The translations under genes and the position numbers were made by a program. A stretch of DNA of 64,000 nt from Alphaproteobacteria bacterium (GTDB lineage Bacteria; Pseudomonadota; Alphaproteobacteria; Micavibrionales; Micavibrionaceae), in contig NVTV01000004.1 in the NCBI GenBank assembly GCA_002401695.1, positions 97,260 to 161,259 on the forward strand, in the 5' to 3' direction. Under the pieces are notes generated by a model. That model had not been told where the DNA came from, did not search any database, and saw only the letters and a list, made by a program, of their open reading frames with translations. Shown here one piece after another: positions 9,928-17,583 of this stretch (position 1 is its first letter; each line of letters opens with the position of its first letter).

Positions 9928-10413
9928 ATGAGTAGAGATATCTTCGAATGTTCCGTGAAGCATAACACTTTTAACGAGTGTCAGAAAAGGTTACAGGATG
10001 CACATGCACGTATTCCGGCTCTTGCTAGTTCGTTTTCTGATGTGGTGAAAGGTCAAGATGATTCCTCTATGAAAAATCAATTTGCGGTTCTTTCCAGAAA
10101 TAATCAACATATCCTGCATGATATTGTTCGATCTGACAGAATATTAGCGGCGATTGATGAATATTATCGCGATATCTCTGATGCGAATTCTGTAAGTTCC
10201 GATGTCTGGAAGCAGGGCACGGATATAAAAATAAAATTTGATGAAATGCACGCTCAATATGACGAAGGTCGTGATGGAATGCTGCAACGTGCCGAGCATA
10301 TGAAGATATCATATGACCAATTGGTTCTTTTGATTAAAGATAGTGACTCTGTTTCTGCGGAGGATTTTGATGTTGTTCACCAAGATTTAAAGGCATCTAC
10401 CTTAGACGCATAG
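9928..10413 (+). CDS. Small helical protein of unknown function
   Basis: 161 aa, starting at ATG 9928 because AAAGG lies eight bases upstream; the ATG at 9922 is too close to it. It is predicted almost wholly helical, acidic, without a signal peptide or membrane segment. I recognise no family. It is a single gene inserted on the opposite strand between ilvC and ilvH, ending 13 bases before the ilvH stop. Confidence 0.6.
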   Translation: MSRDIFECSVKHNTFNECQKRLQDAHARIPALASSFSDVVKGQDDSSMKNQFAVLSRNNQHILHDIVRSDRILAAIDEYYRDISDANSVSSDVWKQGTDIKIKFDEMHAQYDEGRDGMLQRAEHMKISYDQLVLLIKDSDSVSAEDFDVVHQDLKASTLDA

Positions 10414-10426
10414 TTTAAAGAGGGCG

Positions 10427-10996
10427 TTATTCGCCGATCACCCGATCACCCTTTGAAATGGCGGCTATCCCTGTGCGGCTGACATCGACAAGGCCGTGTG
10501 GCTTCATAATGGCGATGAAATCATCAATTCTTCTGGCTGTGTCTGTAGCTTCGAAGATGAAAGAGTTTGGTGTGCTGTCCACGGTTCGCGCGCAAAAGGC
10601 ATCGGCGTCGCGCTGCGCGTCCGCGCGTTTATCACCCGTACAAACGATTTTCAGCAAAGCAAGCTCGCGCTCAATATAGCGGCCTTCCATGGTCAGGTCA
10701 GAGACTTTCAAAACCGGTACAAGGCGTTGTAACTGCGCCTTTATCTGGTCAATGACGGCAGGGGTTCCCTTGCATGCAATTGTGATGCGCGAGAGATGTT
10801 CGTCATTGTTGGTTTCGGCAACGGTCAGACTTTCGATGTTATAGCCACGGCCAGAGTAAAACCCAACGATACGTGCCAGAACCCCCGGCTCATTATTCAC
10901 CAGAACCGCCAGAATATGCGTTTCTTCTGCTACTTGCTTTGGTGTGGGGGCGTAAACGCTTTTGCTTTTCTTTTTGCTCGTGCTGTCTGTGCTCAT
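10427..10996 (-). CDS. ilvH: Acetolactate synthase small (regulatory) subunit
   Basis: 189 aa. It binds valine and activates and feedback-regulates the IlvB catalytic subunit. After a basic tail of about 25 residues comes an ACT domain (ILAVLVNNEPGVLARIVGFY, then SGRGYNIESLTVAETN), then the ALS_ss_C domain with ELALLKIVC and EATDTARRIDDFIAIMKPHG ending in VDVSRTGIAAISKGDRV. Its ATG shares one base with the TAA of the preceding gene (TAATG), indicating translational coupling. Some annotations call it ilvN. Confidence 0.95.
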   Translation of the reverse strand: MSTDSTSKKKSKSVYAPTPKQVAEETHILAVLVNNEPGVLARIVGFYSGRGYNIESLTVAETNNDEHLSRITIACKGTPAVIDQIKAQLQRLVPVLKVSDLTMEGRYIERELALLKIVCTGDKRADAQRDADAFCARTVDSTPNSFIFEATDTARRIDDFIAIMKPHGLVDVSRTGIAAISKGDRVIGE

Positions 10997-11814
10997 TATT
11001 TATCCTTATTTTTCAATAGTGATTTTGTTGAAGATATTTCTTCGTATTTATCGTACGTGTATTCGGTATCCATAATTCCATCTTGATTGCTGTCAAATTG
11101 GGCGGAGATCATTCTATCGTTATTATAGTATGTTATTTTTACAAGTCTTGCAGTTTGTTCGTTAAAAACTTGAAGTGTTTTAAGGTTCCCTCCTTGATCG
11201 TAGAGAAAAATACGGTCGGGGAAGTTATCACCATTATCATCTATGGTTTGCTCTAAAGGGTTGCCGTTTTTGTAAGTTATAATGGTTTCGTAATATCCAT
11301 TATAATCGGCATCTATTTCTGCTTTTTTAATTAAGCCGTTGCGATCATAAAATTCTTTGATGTCAATTTTTCCATCGAAGTTTGTGTCAGTCTCAGTCCT
11401 TTTAACATCTCCGTATGGAGGGTAAAAATGCATATCAAGAATACCATCACCGTTATTATCGTATCCTTTACTACTGAAGGGGACGTGATAATAGAAGATG
11501 CCAAGGATGAGCCCGATGGTTAATCCAATGGCAATGCCGGAAAAGAGTGTAGGGCGGTTAGATTTCTTGTGTTTCCCTTCGTCCTTATTAGCAGGATGGT
11601 TCTGTTGAATAGATTCCCATTTTTTGATACTTTCCCGAGCTTTGGTAACATTACTTTCGGTAACCGAGAGTTTTATATGTCCTGTTACAGGAATTTCACC
11701 AACGGCACCTTGTAGGTATTCTCCATGTATTTGTGTTTCAATGCCTTCGCGTTCCAGCATATGCATAATCATGTGCGCCTCTGCGGCATTATCGGCACTG
11801 TAGATATAATGCAT
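10996..11814 (-). CDS. DUF2007-type membrane protein with Asp-rich calcium-loop-like repeats
   Basis: 272 aa in three parts. Residues 1-68 are a DUF2007-like signal-transducing domain (YSADNAAEAHMIMHMLEREG followed by IETQIHGEYLQGAVGEIP). Residues 91-110 are one membrane helix (LFSGIAIGLTIGLILGIFYY). Residues 115-260, presumably periplasmic, hold at least five repeats of the type D-x-[ND]-x-D-G-x-x-D (DNNGDGILD, DTNFDGKID, DADYNGYYE, DDNGDNFPD, DSNQDGIMD), which resemble dockerin or EF-hand calcium loops. It lies between ilvB and ilvH, 40 bases after the ilvB stop, and overlaps the ilvH start by one base. Its tie to the acetolactate synthase operon is positional only. Confidence 0.75.
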   Translation of the reverse strand: MHYIYSADNAAEAHMIMHMLEREGIETQIHGEYLQGAVGEIPVTGHIKLSVTESNVTKARESIKKWESIQQNHPANKDEGKHKKSNRPTLFSGIAIGLTIGLILGIFYYHVPFSSKGYDNNGDGILDMHFYPPYGDVKRTETDTNFDGKIDIKEFYDRNGLIKKAEIDADYNGYYETIITYKNGNPLEQTIDDNGDNFPDRIFLYDQGGNLKTLQVFNEQTARLVKITYYNNDRMISAQFDSNQDGIMDTEYTYDKYEEISSTKSLLKNKDK

Positions 11815-11854
11815 TACTATTTTCCTCTTAGTTTTAATTTTGTCCTAAGATTTT

Positions 11855-13651
11855 CTAAACCAAGCTCTTATCAAACGCGCTGGCGTCGGGTGAGAGGATC
11901 ATTTCGTTATGGGCTTTGCCGGAGGGGATCATCGGGAAACAGTTTTCCGTTTTGGCAACCATAACATCAACAACGGTCAGGCGGTCATTGCTCATCATTT
12001 CTTCGATCACGCCGTCCAGCTCATCCACGCATGTTGCGCGTAAGCCAACGCCGCCATAGGCTTCGACCAGTTTAACAAAGTCGGGAAGGGCTTCGGAGTA
12101 GGTCTCGGAATATCGCTCTCCATGCAATAATTCTTGCCATTGGCGTACCATGCCCATCCACTCATTATTCAGGATAAAGACTTTAACGGGTAGGCGATAT
12201 TGGATTGCGGTGGCCAGTTCTTGAATATTCATCTGGATGGAGGCTTCGCCCGCGACATCAACAACGAACGCATCAGGGTGTGCCATCTGCACACCAACTG
12301 CGGCAGGCAAGCCATAGCCCATTGTGCCGAGACCGCCAGAGGTCATAAAGCGGTTAGGCTCATTAAACGGCAGGAATTGTGCCGCCCACATTTGATGTTG
12401 TCCAACCTCTGTGGTGACGTAGCAATCACGCTTATCTTGCTCCATATAATGGGCGAGACGCTCCAGCGCATATTGCGGCTTGATAATTGTATCGTCCTTT
12501 TTATAAGCAAGGCAGTTTTTCGCGCGCCAGATCTCGATACGATCCCACCATGATTTCAAGGCTTTCTGATCGGCTTTATATTTCTTCGCGCGCCAAACGC
12601 TTAGCATCGCTTCCATGGTTTTCTTTGCATCCGCAACAATCGGGATATCAATATTGATGTTTTTATTAATAGAGCTGGCATCGATATCAACATGGATTTT
12701 CTTGGAGTCGGGTGAGAATTTACTGGTCATGCCTGTTACGCGGTCATCAAAGCGCGCGCCGATACAAATCATAACGTCACAATCATGCATCGCCCAGTTG
12801 GCTTCGAAAGTTCCGTGCATGCCTAGCATACCCAGCCATTGTTTGTCCTTCGCAGGATAACAGCCAAGTCCCATAAGGGTTGAGGTGATCGGAAAGCCTG
12901 TTTCCCGCACGAGTTCACGCAGCAATGTGCTGGCCTCTTCCCCTGCGTTGATAATACCGCCGCCTGTGTAGAAAACAGGGCATTTAGCGTTTGCCATCAG
13001 CTCTACCGCTTCTTCGATGGCCTTCATGTCGGGGTCTGTTTCCGGCTTGTAATGTGAATGCATAATCGCTTCATCTTTGGAAACATACGTACCTTGTGCG
13101 AATTGGATATCCTTTGGAATATCAATCACAACCGGGCCGGGGCGACCTGAGCGTGCGATATGAAAGGATTCATGCATCGCACTGGCCAGATCGTTTTGAT
13201 CTTTAACCAGAAAGTTATGCTTGGTACAGGGGCGGGTAATACCAATGGTATCGGCTTCTTGAAAGGCATCGGTTCCGATTAGAAATGTTGGAACTTGCCC
13301 TGTGATACAAACGAGGGGAATAGAGTCTAGTAACGCATCGGCTAAGCCTGTTACTGCATTGGTGGCACCGGGGCCGGAGGTTACAAGCGCGCAACCAACC
13401 TTGCCGGTGGAGCGGGCATAACCCTCCGCCGCGTGCAGCGCGCCGCCTTCTTGGCGTACAAGGACATGCTTGATTTTATCCTGCTGGAACAGCGCGTCAT
13501 AAATTGGCAGGACAGCACCACCGGGATATCCAAAGATCGTATCAACGCCTTGCTCGATCAGGGCTTCAATCACCATTTCCGCGCCGGACATTTCTTTTGT
13601 CTTGGCCTTCGGTTTGGGTGTTGCTTTGTCCTGTTTTTGTGTCGCTTCCAT
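11855..13651 (-). CDS. ilvB: Acetolactate synthase large (catalytic) subunit
   Basis: 598 aa, a ThDP-dependent enzyme that joins two pyruvates, or pyruvate and 2-oxobutyrate. An N-terminal Lys/Pro-rich tail (about 20 residues) precedes the PYR domain with FGYPGGAVLPIYDAL and the catalytic Glu in VRQEGGALHAAEGYARSTGK. The central FAD domain follows, then the PP domain with VVDVAGEASIQMNIQELATA and LNNEWMGMVRQWQELLHGER. The AGEAS form of the ThDP motif is the one I associate with alphaproteobacterial IlvB; RQEGGA replaces the more common RHEQGA, but the Glu is kept. A leader peptide and attenuator lie upstream at 13840-13972. It is followed by the DUF2007 gene and ilvH. Confidence 0.97.
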   Translation of the reverse strand: MEATQKQDKATPKPKAKTKEMSGAEMVIEALIEQGVDTIFGYPGGAVLPIYDALFQQDKIKHVLVRQEGGALHAAEGYARSTGKVGCALVTSGPGATNAVTGLADALLDSIPLVCITGQVPTFLIGTDAFQEADTIGITRPCTKHNFLVKDQNDLASAMHESFHIARSGRPGPVVIDIPKDIQFAQGTYVSKDEAIMHSHYKPETDPDMKAIEEAVELMANAKCPVFYTGGGIINAGEEASTLLRELVRETGFPITSTLMGLGCYPAKDKQWLGMLGMHGTFEANWAMHDCDVMICIGARFDDRVTGMTSKFSPDSKKIHVDIDASSINKNINIDIPIVADAKKTMEAMLSVWRAKKYKADQKALKSWWDRIEIWRAKNCLAYKKDDTIIKPQYALERLAHYMEQDKRDCYVTTEVGQHQMWAAQFLPFNEPNRFMTSGGLGTMGYGLPAAVGVQMAHPDAFVVDVAGEASIQMNIQELATAIQYRLPVKVFILNNEWMGMVRQWQELLHGERYSETYSEALPDFVKLVEAYGGVGLRATCVDELDGVIEEMMSNDRLTVVDVMVAKTENCFPMIPSGKAHNEMILSPDASAFDKSLV

Positions 13652-13840
13652 TTTATTTCGCTTTCGAATTATATTATTGCCGTAAACTACATTATTTTTA
13701 CTGGATTGTTTAGTGCTCTAGTTATTTTACTTTGCTCTTGCACATCGTTATGCGTCGCTTACGTATAAAAATACGCTGCACTCCTTATGCCTTGTGCAAA
13801 AGCAAATTAAAACACTATGTCTCTTTCATGCTTTAGGCAT

Positions 13841-13870
13841 AAAAAAACGCCCCATTTTTAGGAGGGCGCT
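13841..13870 (-). terminator. Attenuator hairpin in the ilvB leader
   Basis: On the minus strand a CGCCCT/GGGGCG stem (13863-13868 with 13848-13853, one G-U pair) is followed immediately by seven T. This is an intrinsic terminator about 190 bases before the ilvB start codon and about 25 bases after the leader-peptide stop. An outer pair GGCATAAA/TTTATGCC (13881-13888 with 13837-13844) flanks it and could extend it or compete with it. Confidence 0.75.
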
Positions 13871-13894
13871 GCGTGTGTACTTTATGCCATAGGC

Positions 13895-13972
13895 CTAAGT
13901 GCGCAGCTCCCTTTTCAGAAGGACGACGAGGTTCAGCAGAACATTCACAGTGTTTAAAATAATATTGCTCAT
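13895..13972 (-). CDS. ilv leader peptide (25 aa)
   Basis: The reading frame ATG 13972 to TAG 13895 encodes a 25-residue peptide that starts MSNIILNTVNVLL, continues NLVVLLKRELRT and stops. Thirteen of 25 residues are Ile, Leu or Val, including the runs IIL, VLL and LVVLL. This is the classic composition of an attenuation leader for branched-chain amino acid genes, and it precedes an intrinsic terminator and then ilvB. Scarcity of charged Ile, Leu or Val tRNA would stall the ribosome here and let transcription continue. An in-frame ATG at 13981 would add three residues (MWN). The ribosome site is weak. The function is inferred from composition and position. Confidence 0.8.
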   Translation of the reverse strand: MSNIILNTVNVLLNLVVLLKRELRT

Positions 13973-13998
13973 ATTCCACATGTAACGCAGCGCAAAAA

Positions 13999-14028
13999 AT
14001 TATGCAAGGATTTTTCTGGTTTTGACAA
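13999..14028 (-). promoter_or_regulatory. Probable promoter of the ilv leader-ilvB operon
   Basis: TTGTCA (14023-14028) and CATAAT (13999-14004) on the minus strand, spaced by 18 bases. Transcription would start near 13992, just ahead of the leader peptide. The -35 box overlaps a TTGACA on the opposite strand. Confidence 0.55.
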
Positions 14029-14077
14029 AGATGCTTGCGATATAATATGCTTATTAAACAAAAGTAGGGATGATAAT

Positions 14078-14437
14078 ATGCATATTAACGGAACCAGATA
14101 TGATCTTGAATTTAAAGGATGGGTACACCCGCCGCAAGAAAAAGGTGGCAATGTCATTGGTATAGGGGATGAAAACTTGCGTGCTTGTTTTTCCAAGAAT
14201 GTTTGGGATACACAGAAGGGGAAAGTCAATATAGGTGATATTTATCACAGCGTGGAGGCTTTGTTAGAGCAGGAAGAATGTTTGAGTTGTGATAAGGAAC
14301 ATGTTGCTTTTCCTATGGAACTGGATCAGGTGGTTGCTGCGTTAGATGCTTATGAAGGGGTAATAGATACAACGCCTCGTTCTCATTCGATTCACGATAA
14401 GGACCATGGGTTTTATCCGCGAATGCCTGAGGTTTGA
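14078..14437 (+). CDS. Small protein of unknown function
   Basis: 119 aa; AGGG eight bases upstream of the ATG supports the start. The protein is acidic, begins MHINGTRYDLEFKGWVHPPQ, contains three Cys (one each near residues 37, 69 and 72, the last two as CLSC) and ends with a His/Asp-rich tail (SHSIHDKDHGFYPRMPEV). There is no signal peptide. I recognise no family. It diverges from the ilv leader and precedes a membrane protein gene by 27 bases, so they may be co-transcribed. Confidence 0.6.
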   Translation: MHINGTRYDLEFKGWVHPPQEKGGNVIGIGDENLRACFSKNVWDTQKGKVNIGDIYHSVEALLEQEECLSCDKEHVAFPMELDQVVAALDAYEGVIDTTPRSHSIHDKDHGFYPRMPEV

Positions 14438-14464
14438 TTAAATTTTTTAATTTTGGAGTGTCCT

Positions 14465-15280
14465 TTGCATTTTTTATTATTGTTTGTATTTCTTTTATTC
14501 TTCTCTCCACAACATTCGTTGGCTAAGGGCACAGGACAGTATTACGACACTAAAAGCCCGGCAGATCGATATAGGGTTATTTTTAAAGAATATGAAGTTG
14601 AGTTTGTCGATACGTTAAAGCATGGCAATACAAATACTTTATATATGGAACGTGCCTTTGTTTATACTGAGAAATGGAAGTTTGCACCTATAGAGCGTAT
14701 TCAATTCAGAAGTGAAAGTGGTCATGTTGTGGCGCATACCCCAACAAGATTGTCATCTATCCCTTTTTGCTTTACTCAGAATTTTTGCTGGGTATTTATG
14801 TGGAAGACTGTATATCCATTGCCTGCAATTTTTAAATTTAATCCGGATCCGCAAACATGGATATATGATGAACAGCCTTATATGCAGTATTCTCGTTCTA
14901 GGTATGCGGGTGAGGGGTTTACAGAAGTTACAAACCCTTTCTTTGGTTTGGTTGGTTTAGTGCTTTTTTATTTGAATAACACTGTATTTTTTGGTGTTGT
15001 TATTTTGTTATCTGTTGCCTTATGTCTTCAATTGTCAAAATTTCATGATATTCCCGATCTGGAGAAAAAGTGGTATCATCGCTTAATATTGATGATAAAC
15101 GTTATGAACCCTATTTTTTTACCGCTTGAGCCATATATGTTAACGGCTTTTATTATGGTGGCTATTCAAGGATTGGGAGTGCTGTATTGGGGCATACCGG
15201 GTGTATTGATTACGTTAACGATGATTACTTCGTTTTTGTGTGCGGCTATGAGAATAGGTAAATTAAAAGCACAAAACTGA
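14465..15280 (+). CDS. Membrane protein of unknown function
   Basis: 271 aa from TTG 14465, chosen because GGAG lies six bases upstream. Residues 1-20 are a signal peptide (HFLLLFVFLLFFSPQHSLA-K). Residues 21-160 form a soluble, aromatic-rich, presumably periplasmic domain. Four membrane helices follow (FFGLVGLVLFYL, VFFGVVILLSVALCL, ILMINVMNPIFL through MLTAFIMVAIQG, and VLITLTMITSFLCAAM). The cytoplasmic end is short and basic. No recognised family. The stop lies two bases before the miaA stop on the other strand. Confidence 0.65.
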   Translation: MHFLLLFVFLLFFSPQHSLAKGTGQYYDTKSPADRYRVIFKEYEVEFVDTLKHGNTNTLYMERAFVYTEKWKFAPIERIQFRSESGHVVAHTPTRLSSIPFCFTQNFCWVFMWKTVYPLPAIFKFNPDPQTWIYDEQPYMQYSRSRYAGEGFTEVTNPFFGLVGLVLFYLNNTVFFGVVILLSVALCLQLSKFHDIPDLEKKWYHRLILMINVMNPIFLPLEPYMLTAFIMVAIQGLGVLYWGIPGVLITLTMITSFLCAAMRIGKLKAQN

Positions 15281-15281
15281 T

Positions 15282-16190
15282 TTATGTCGGTGCATCTTTT
15301 TTCGTATTCAGAATTTGGTTTCTGAACCATGTCACCTGTTGCTTTGCGTATTGGCGAGTGCGGGCTTGGGATTGAGTTATGGCGTCGTCTTTGCTGATTT
15401 CTCCTTTGATATAGGAGAGCAGCGGGCGGTATCCCAATGATTTAACCAAGGCGACATTTTCGCGTAGTTCACCGCTTTCGATGCGCTTACTGAATGCTTC
15501 GACTTCATCTAAAATGCCGTTATCCATCATCCATAGAAACCTGTCGTTACAGCGTTGATGTTGTACGGGGCGTTCGGGGATGATGACCTCGATTTGGAAA
15601 TCCCATTCTTCGGGTGGGGCGCTGCGCGTTAGGGTTTGCCATTCGGCGAGGCTTTTTCCTGTGGCTTCCAATACTTCCCATGCACGCACCAAACGGGCGG
15701 TGTGGAAGGGATGAAAACGCTCTGCCATGATGGGGTCGCGTTTTTGAAGCTCCGCGTGGAAGGCAGGGTTTCCCAGCTCTTCTTGCTTTTTGACTGCGGC
15801 ATCGCGTATCTCTTGCGGAACATCGGGCATTGGCGATAGGCCATCAGTGAGCGCGCGGATATATAGGCCTGAGCCACCCACGATAATCGGGGCTTTGCCT
15901 TGGTTTAGAACGTCATGGATGATCGGCTCGACAATTTCCCGCCAATTCCCTGCAGAGCAAGTATCGTTTGGGTGGATATGGCTGTAGAGCATATGCGGGG
16001 CGCGGGCTAAATCCTCGGCGGGTGGCTGCGCGGTCAGAGTTTGCAAGCCGTCATAAATCTGCATGGAGTCGCAATTGATAATGATCCCGTCCAGCTCTTC
16101 ACACAACTCAATCGCGCGCGCAGATTTTCCGCTTGCCGTTGGGCCTGCAATAATGTGTATTGTTTGCTTGTTGTCTTTATTCTCTCGCAT
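15282..16190 (-). CDS. miaA: tRNA dimethylallyltransferase
   Basis: About 302 aa. It adds the isopentenyl group to A37 of tRNAs that read UNN codons. I start at Met 16190 (MRENKDNKQTIHIIAGPTAS), because the family begins just before the P-loop GPTASGKS; an open frame extends 65 codons further but is not family-like and overlaps the divergent hydrolase gene. Landmarks are NCDSMQIYDGLQTLTAQP (the usual D-S-x-Q-x-Y block), the conserved GGSGLYIRALTDGLSPMPD, and RTRQYAKQQVTWFRNQ near the C-terminus. Confidence 0.96.
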   Translation of the reverse strand: MRENKDNKQTIHIIAGPTASGKSARAIELCEELDGIIINCDSMQIYDGLQTLTAQPPAEDLARAPHMLYSHIHPNDTCSAGNWREIVEPIIHDVLNQGKAPIIVGGSGLYIRALTDGLSPMPDVPQEIRDAAVKKQEELGNPAFHAELQKRDPIMAERFHPFHTARLVRAWEVLEATGKSLAEWQTLTRSAPPEEWDFQIEVIIPERPVQHQRCNDRFLWMMDNGILDEVEAFSKRIESGELRENVALVKSLGYRPLLSYIKGEISKDDAITQSQARTRQYAKQQVTWFRNQILNTKKDAPT

Positions 16191-16223
16191 AATGCGCGGG
16201 ATTATAAGCATATAAGCAGGATT

Positions 16224-16862
16224 ATGGTAGATTTTATATTTGTGCATGGCTGGGGAATGAATTCGGAGATCTGGTCGCAGGTGGCTGCGGGCTTTCCTGA
16301 TGATGGTGTTTATTGTCCTGAGCTTGGCTTTGTTGGTGACATGCGCGCGCATGAGACTTGCGGTAAAGCGGTCTATGTGACGCATTCTCTGGGCACTATG
16401 TGGGCGTTAAAGCATCATGCGCCTGATATGAAGGCTTTGATTGTGATTAACGGTTTCACATGTTTTCCCCCCTTCACGCTGGAGCGCACCTTACGCACGA
16501 TGCAAAAACGCTTGGCGCGTAATGCGGGTGCGCAGATGCATTCATTTTGGGATAGCTGCGGCCTGCCTGAGGAGGCGCAGAATAGCCTTGACGGGGCGCT
16601 GAATATCGATAGGTTGCAGGATGGCTTGGAATGGCTGATTGATTGGGATATGGCGGATGCTTTGCAGGCGTTATCAGTGCCTATTTTATCGTTGAACGGT
16701 CGTGAAGATTTGGTTTTACCGCATGAAAAAATGCAAACGCAGTGGGCGGGGTTTGATTTGCAAACCCATGAGCCGGGCGGGCATATTTTGCCCTTGTCAC
16801 ATCCTGATTGGTGCGTCGATAAAATAAAGGATTTTGTGCGTGAGCATGCGTTGGAAAAATAG
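16224..16862 (+). CDS. Alpha/beta hydrolase, likely BioH-like
   Basis: 212 aa from ATG 16224; the open frame extends upstream, but the fold begins with MVDFIFVHGWGMNSEIW. The catalytic triad is visible: Ser in VTHSLGTMWA, Asp in NGREDLVLP and His in PGGHILPLSH. HGWGMNSEIW and its position directly before, and overlapping, bioC suggest it removes the methyl ester from pimeloyl-ACP, as BioH does. It is smaller than E. coli BioH (256 aa). The role in biotin synthesis rests on gene order, so I give no symbol. Confidence 0.75.
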   Translation: MVDFIFVHGWGMNSEIWSQVAAGFPDDGVYCPELGFVGDMRAHETCGKAVYVTHSLGTMWALKHHAPDMKALIVINGFTCFPPFTLERTLRTMQKRLARNAGAQMHSFWDSCGLPEEAQNSLDGALNIDRLQDGLEWLIDWDMADALQALSVPILSLNGREDLVLPHEKMQTQWAGFDLQTHEPGGHILPLSHPDWCVDKIKDFVREHALEK

Positions 16863-17565
16863 TGTCGTGCGGAGCTTCGATCAGAAATCTGCCGCATATG
16901 ACCGGAATTGCAGTGTGCAGCAAGCGATTGCGCAGAGCCTTGCCGTTGATCTTCCTGCCTCTGGTGGGGGTATTGATATTCTTGAAATTGGGTGCGGGAC
17001 GGGGAATTTAACCGCGCATTTATTCCATCTATATGTAGGCTGTCACTTACATATTACCGATGTTAGCCCCGCGATGGTGGCGTGTGCCAAGGCGAAGTTC
17101 TCTGGCGTGGAGGCGCGTTGGAGCGTTATGGATGGTGAGAATCCCGATGGATCAGAGACCTATGATTTGATTGTTGCGAACATGGCATTCCAGTGGTTTG
17201 AGGATATCGGCGCGGCGGTTGAGCGTTTATCTTTTATGTTGAAACCGAATGGATCGTTGTTTTATTCAATGCCAGGGAATGAAAGTTTTTCTGAATGGAA
17301 ACAGGTGCTTAATGACCTTAGTTTGCCTATAGGTATTCTCGATTTCCCAACATCGTCTGATATTTATCGGGAGGAAACTATTACGCATCACTATAAGGAT
17401 GCGGTTGATTTTTTGCGCTCGATGAAAAATATTGGCGCGGGAACAGCCAGAAAAGATTATACTCCTCTGACGCATAGTGAAATGAAGCAAGCATGCGCCG
17501 CACTTGATCAAAATCATGGCGGAAAGACCACATGGCATGTTCTATATGGTCGTGTTGATAGATAA
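16846..17565 (+). CDS. bioC: SAM-dependent methyltransferase, BioC type
   Basis: About 239 aa from ATG 16846 (GTG 16834 is an alternative). BioC methylates malonyl-ACP to start pimelate synthesis for biotin. The start VVRSFDQKSAAYDRNCSVQQ is the typical BioC N-terminus. DILEIGCGTGNLTAHL is SAM motif I, ITDVSPAMVACAKAKF follows, and VANMAFQWFEDIGAAVERLS is motif IV/V with the BioC-like QW. The C-terminal part has the IREETITHHY-like loop seen here as IYREETITHHYKDAVDFLRS. It overlaps the hydrolase gene by 17 bases. Confidence 0.8.
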   Translation: MRWKNSVVRSFDQKSAAYDRNCSVQQAIAQSLAVDLPASGGGIDILEIGCGTGNLTAHLFHLYVGCHLHITDVSPAMVACAKAKFSGVEARWSVMDGENPDGSETYDLIVANMAFQWFEDIGAAVERLSFMLKPNGSLFYSMPGNESFSEWKQVLNDLSLPIGILDFPTSSDIYREETITHHYKDAVDFLRSMKNIGAGTARKDYTPLTHSEMKQACAALDQNHGGKTTWHVLYGRVDR

Positions 17566-17583
17566 ATAAATAAAGGTTAGAGC

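Noticed and set aside
10414..10440. GGCG-TTATT-CGCC hairpin at the end of ilvH as a terminator
   Set aside because: The four-base stem and absence of a T-run make it unconvincing.
14022..14048. Plus-strand promoter TTGACA with TATAAT/TAATAT before the 119-aa gene
   Set aside because: The spacing is 13 to 15 bases, too short for a good sigma-70 promoter, so I did not list it as a feature.
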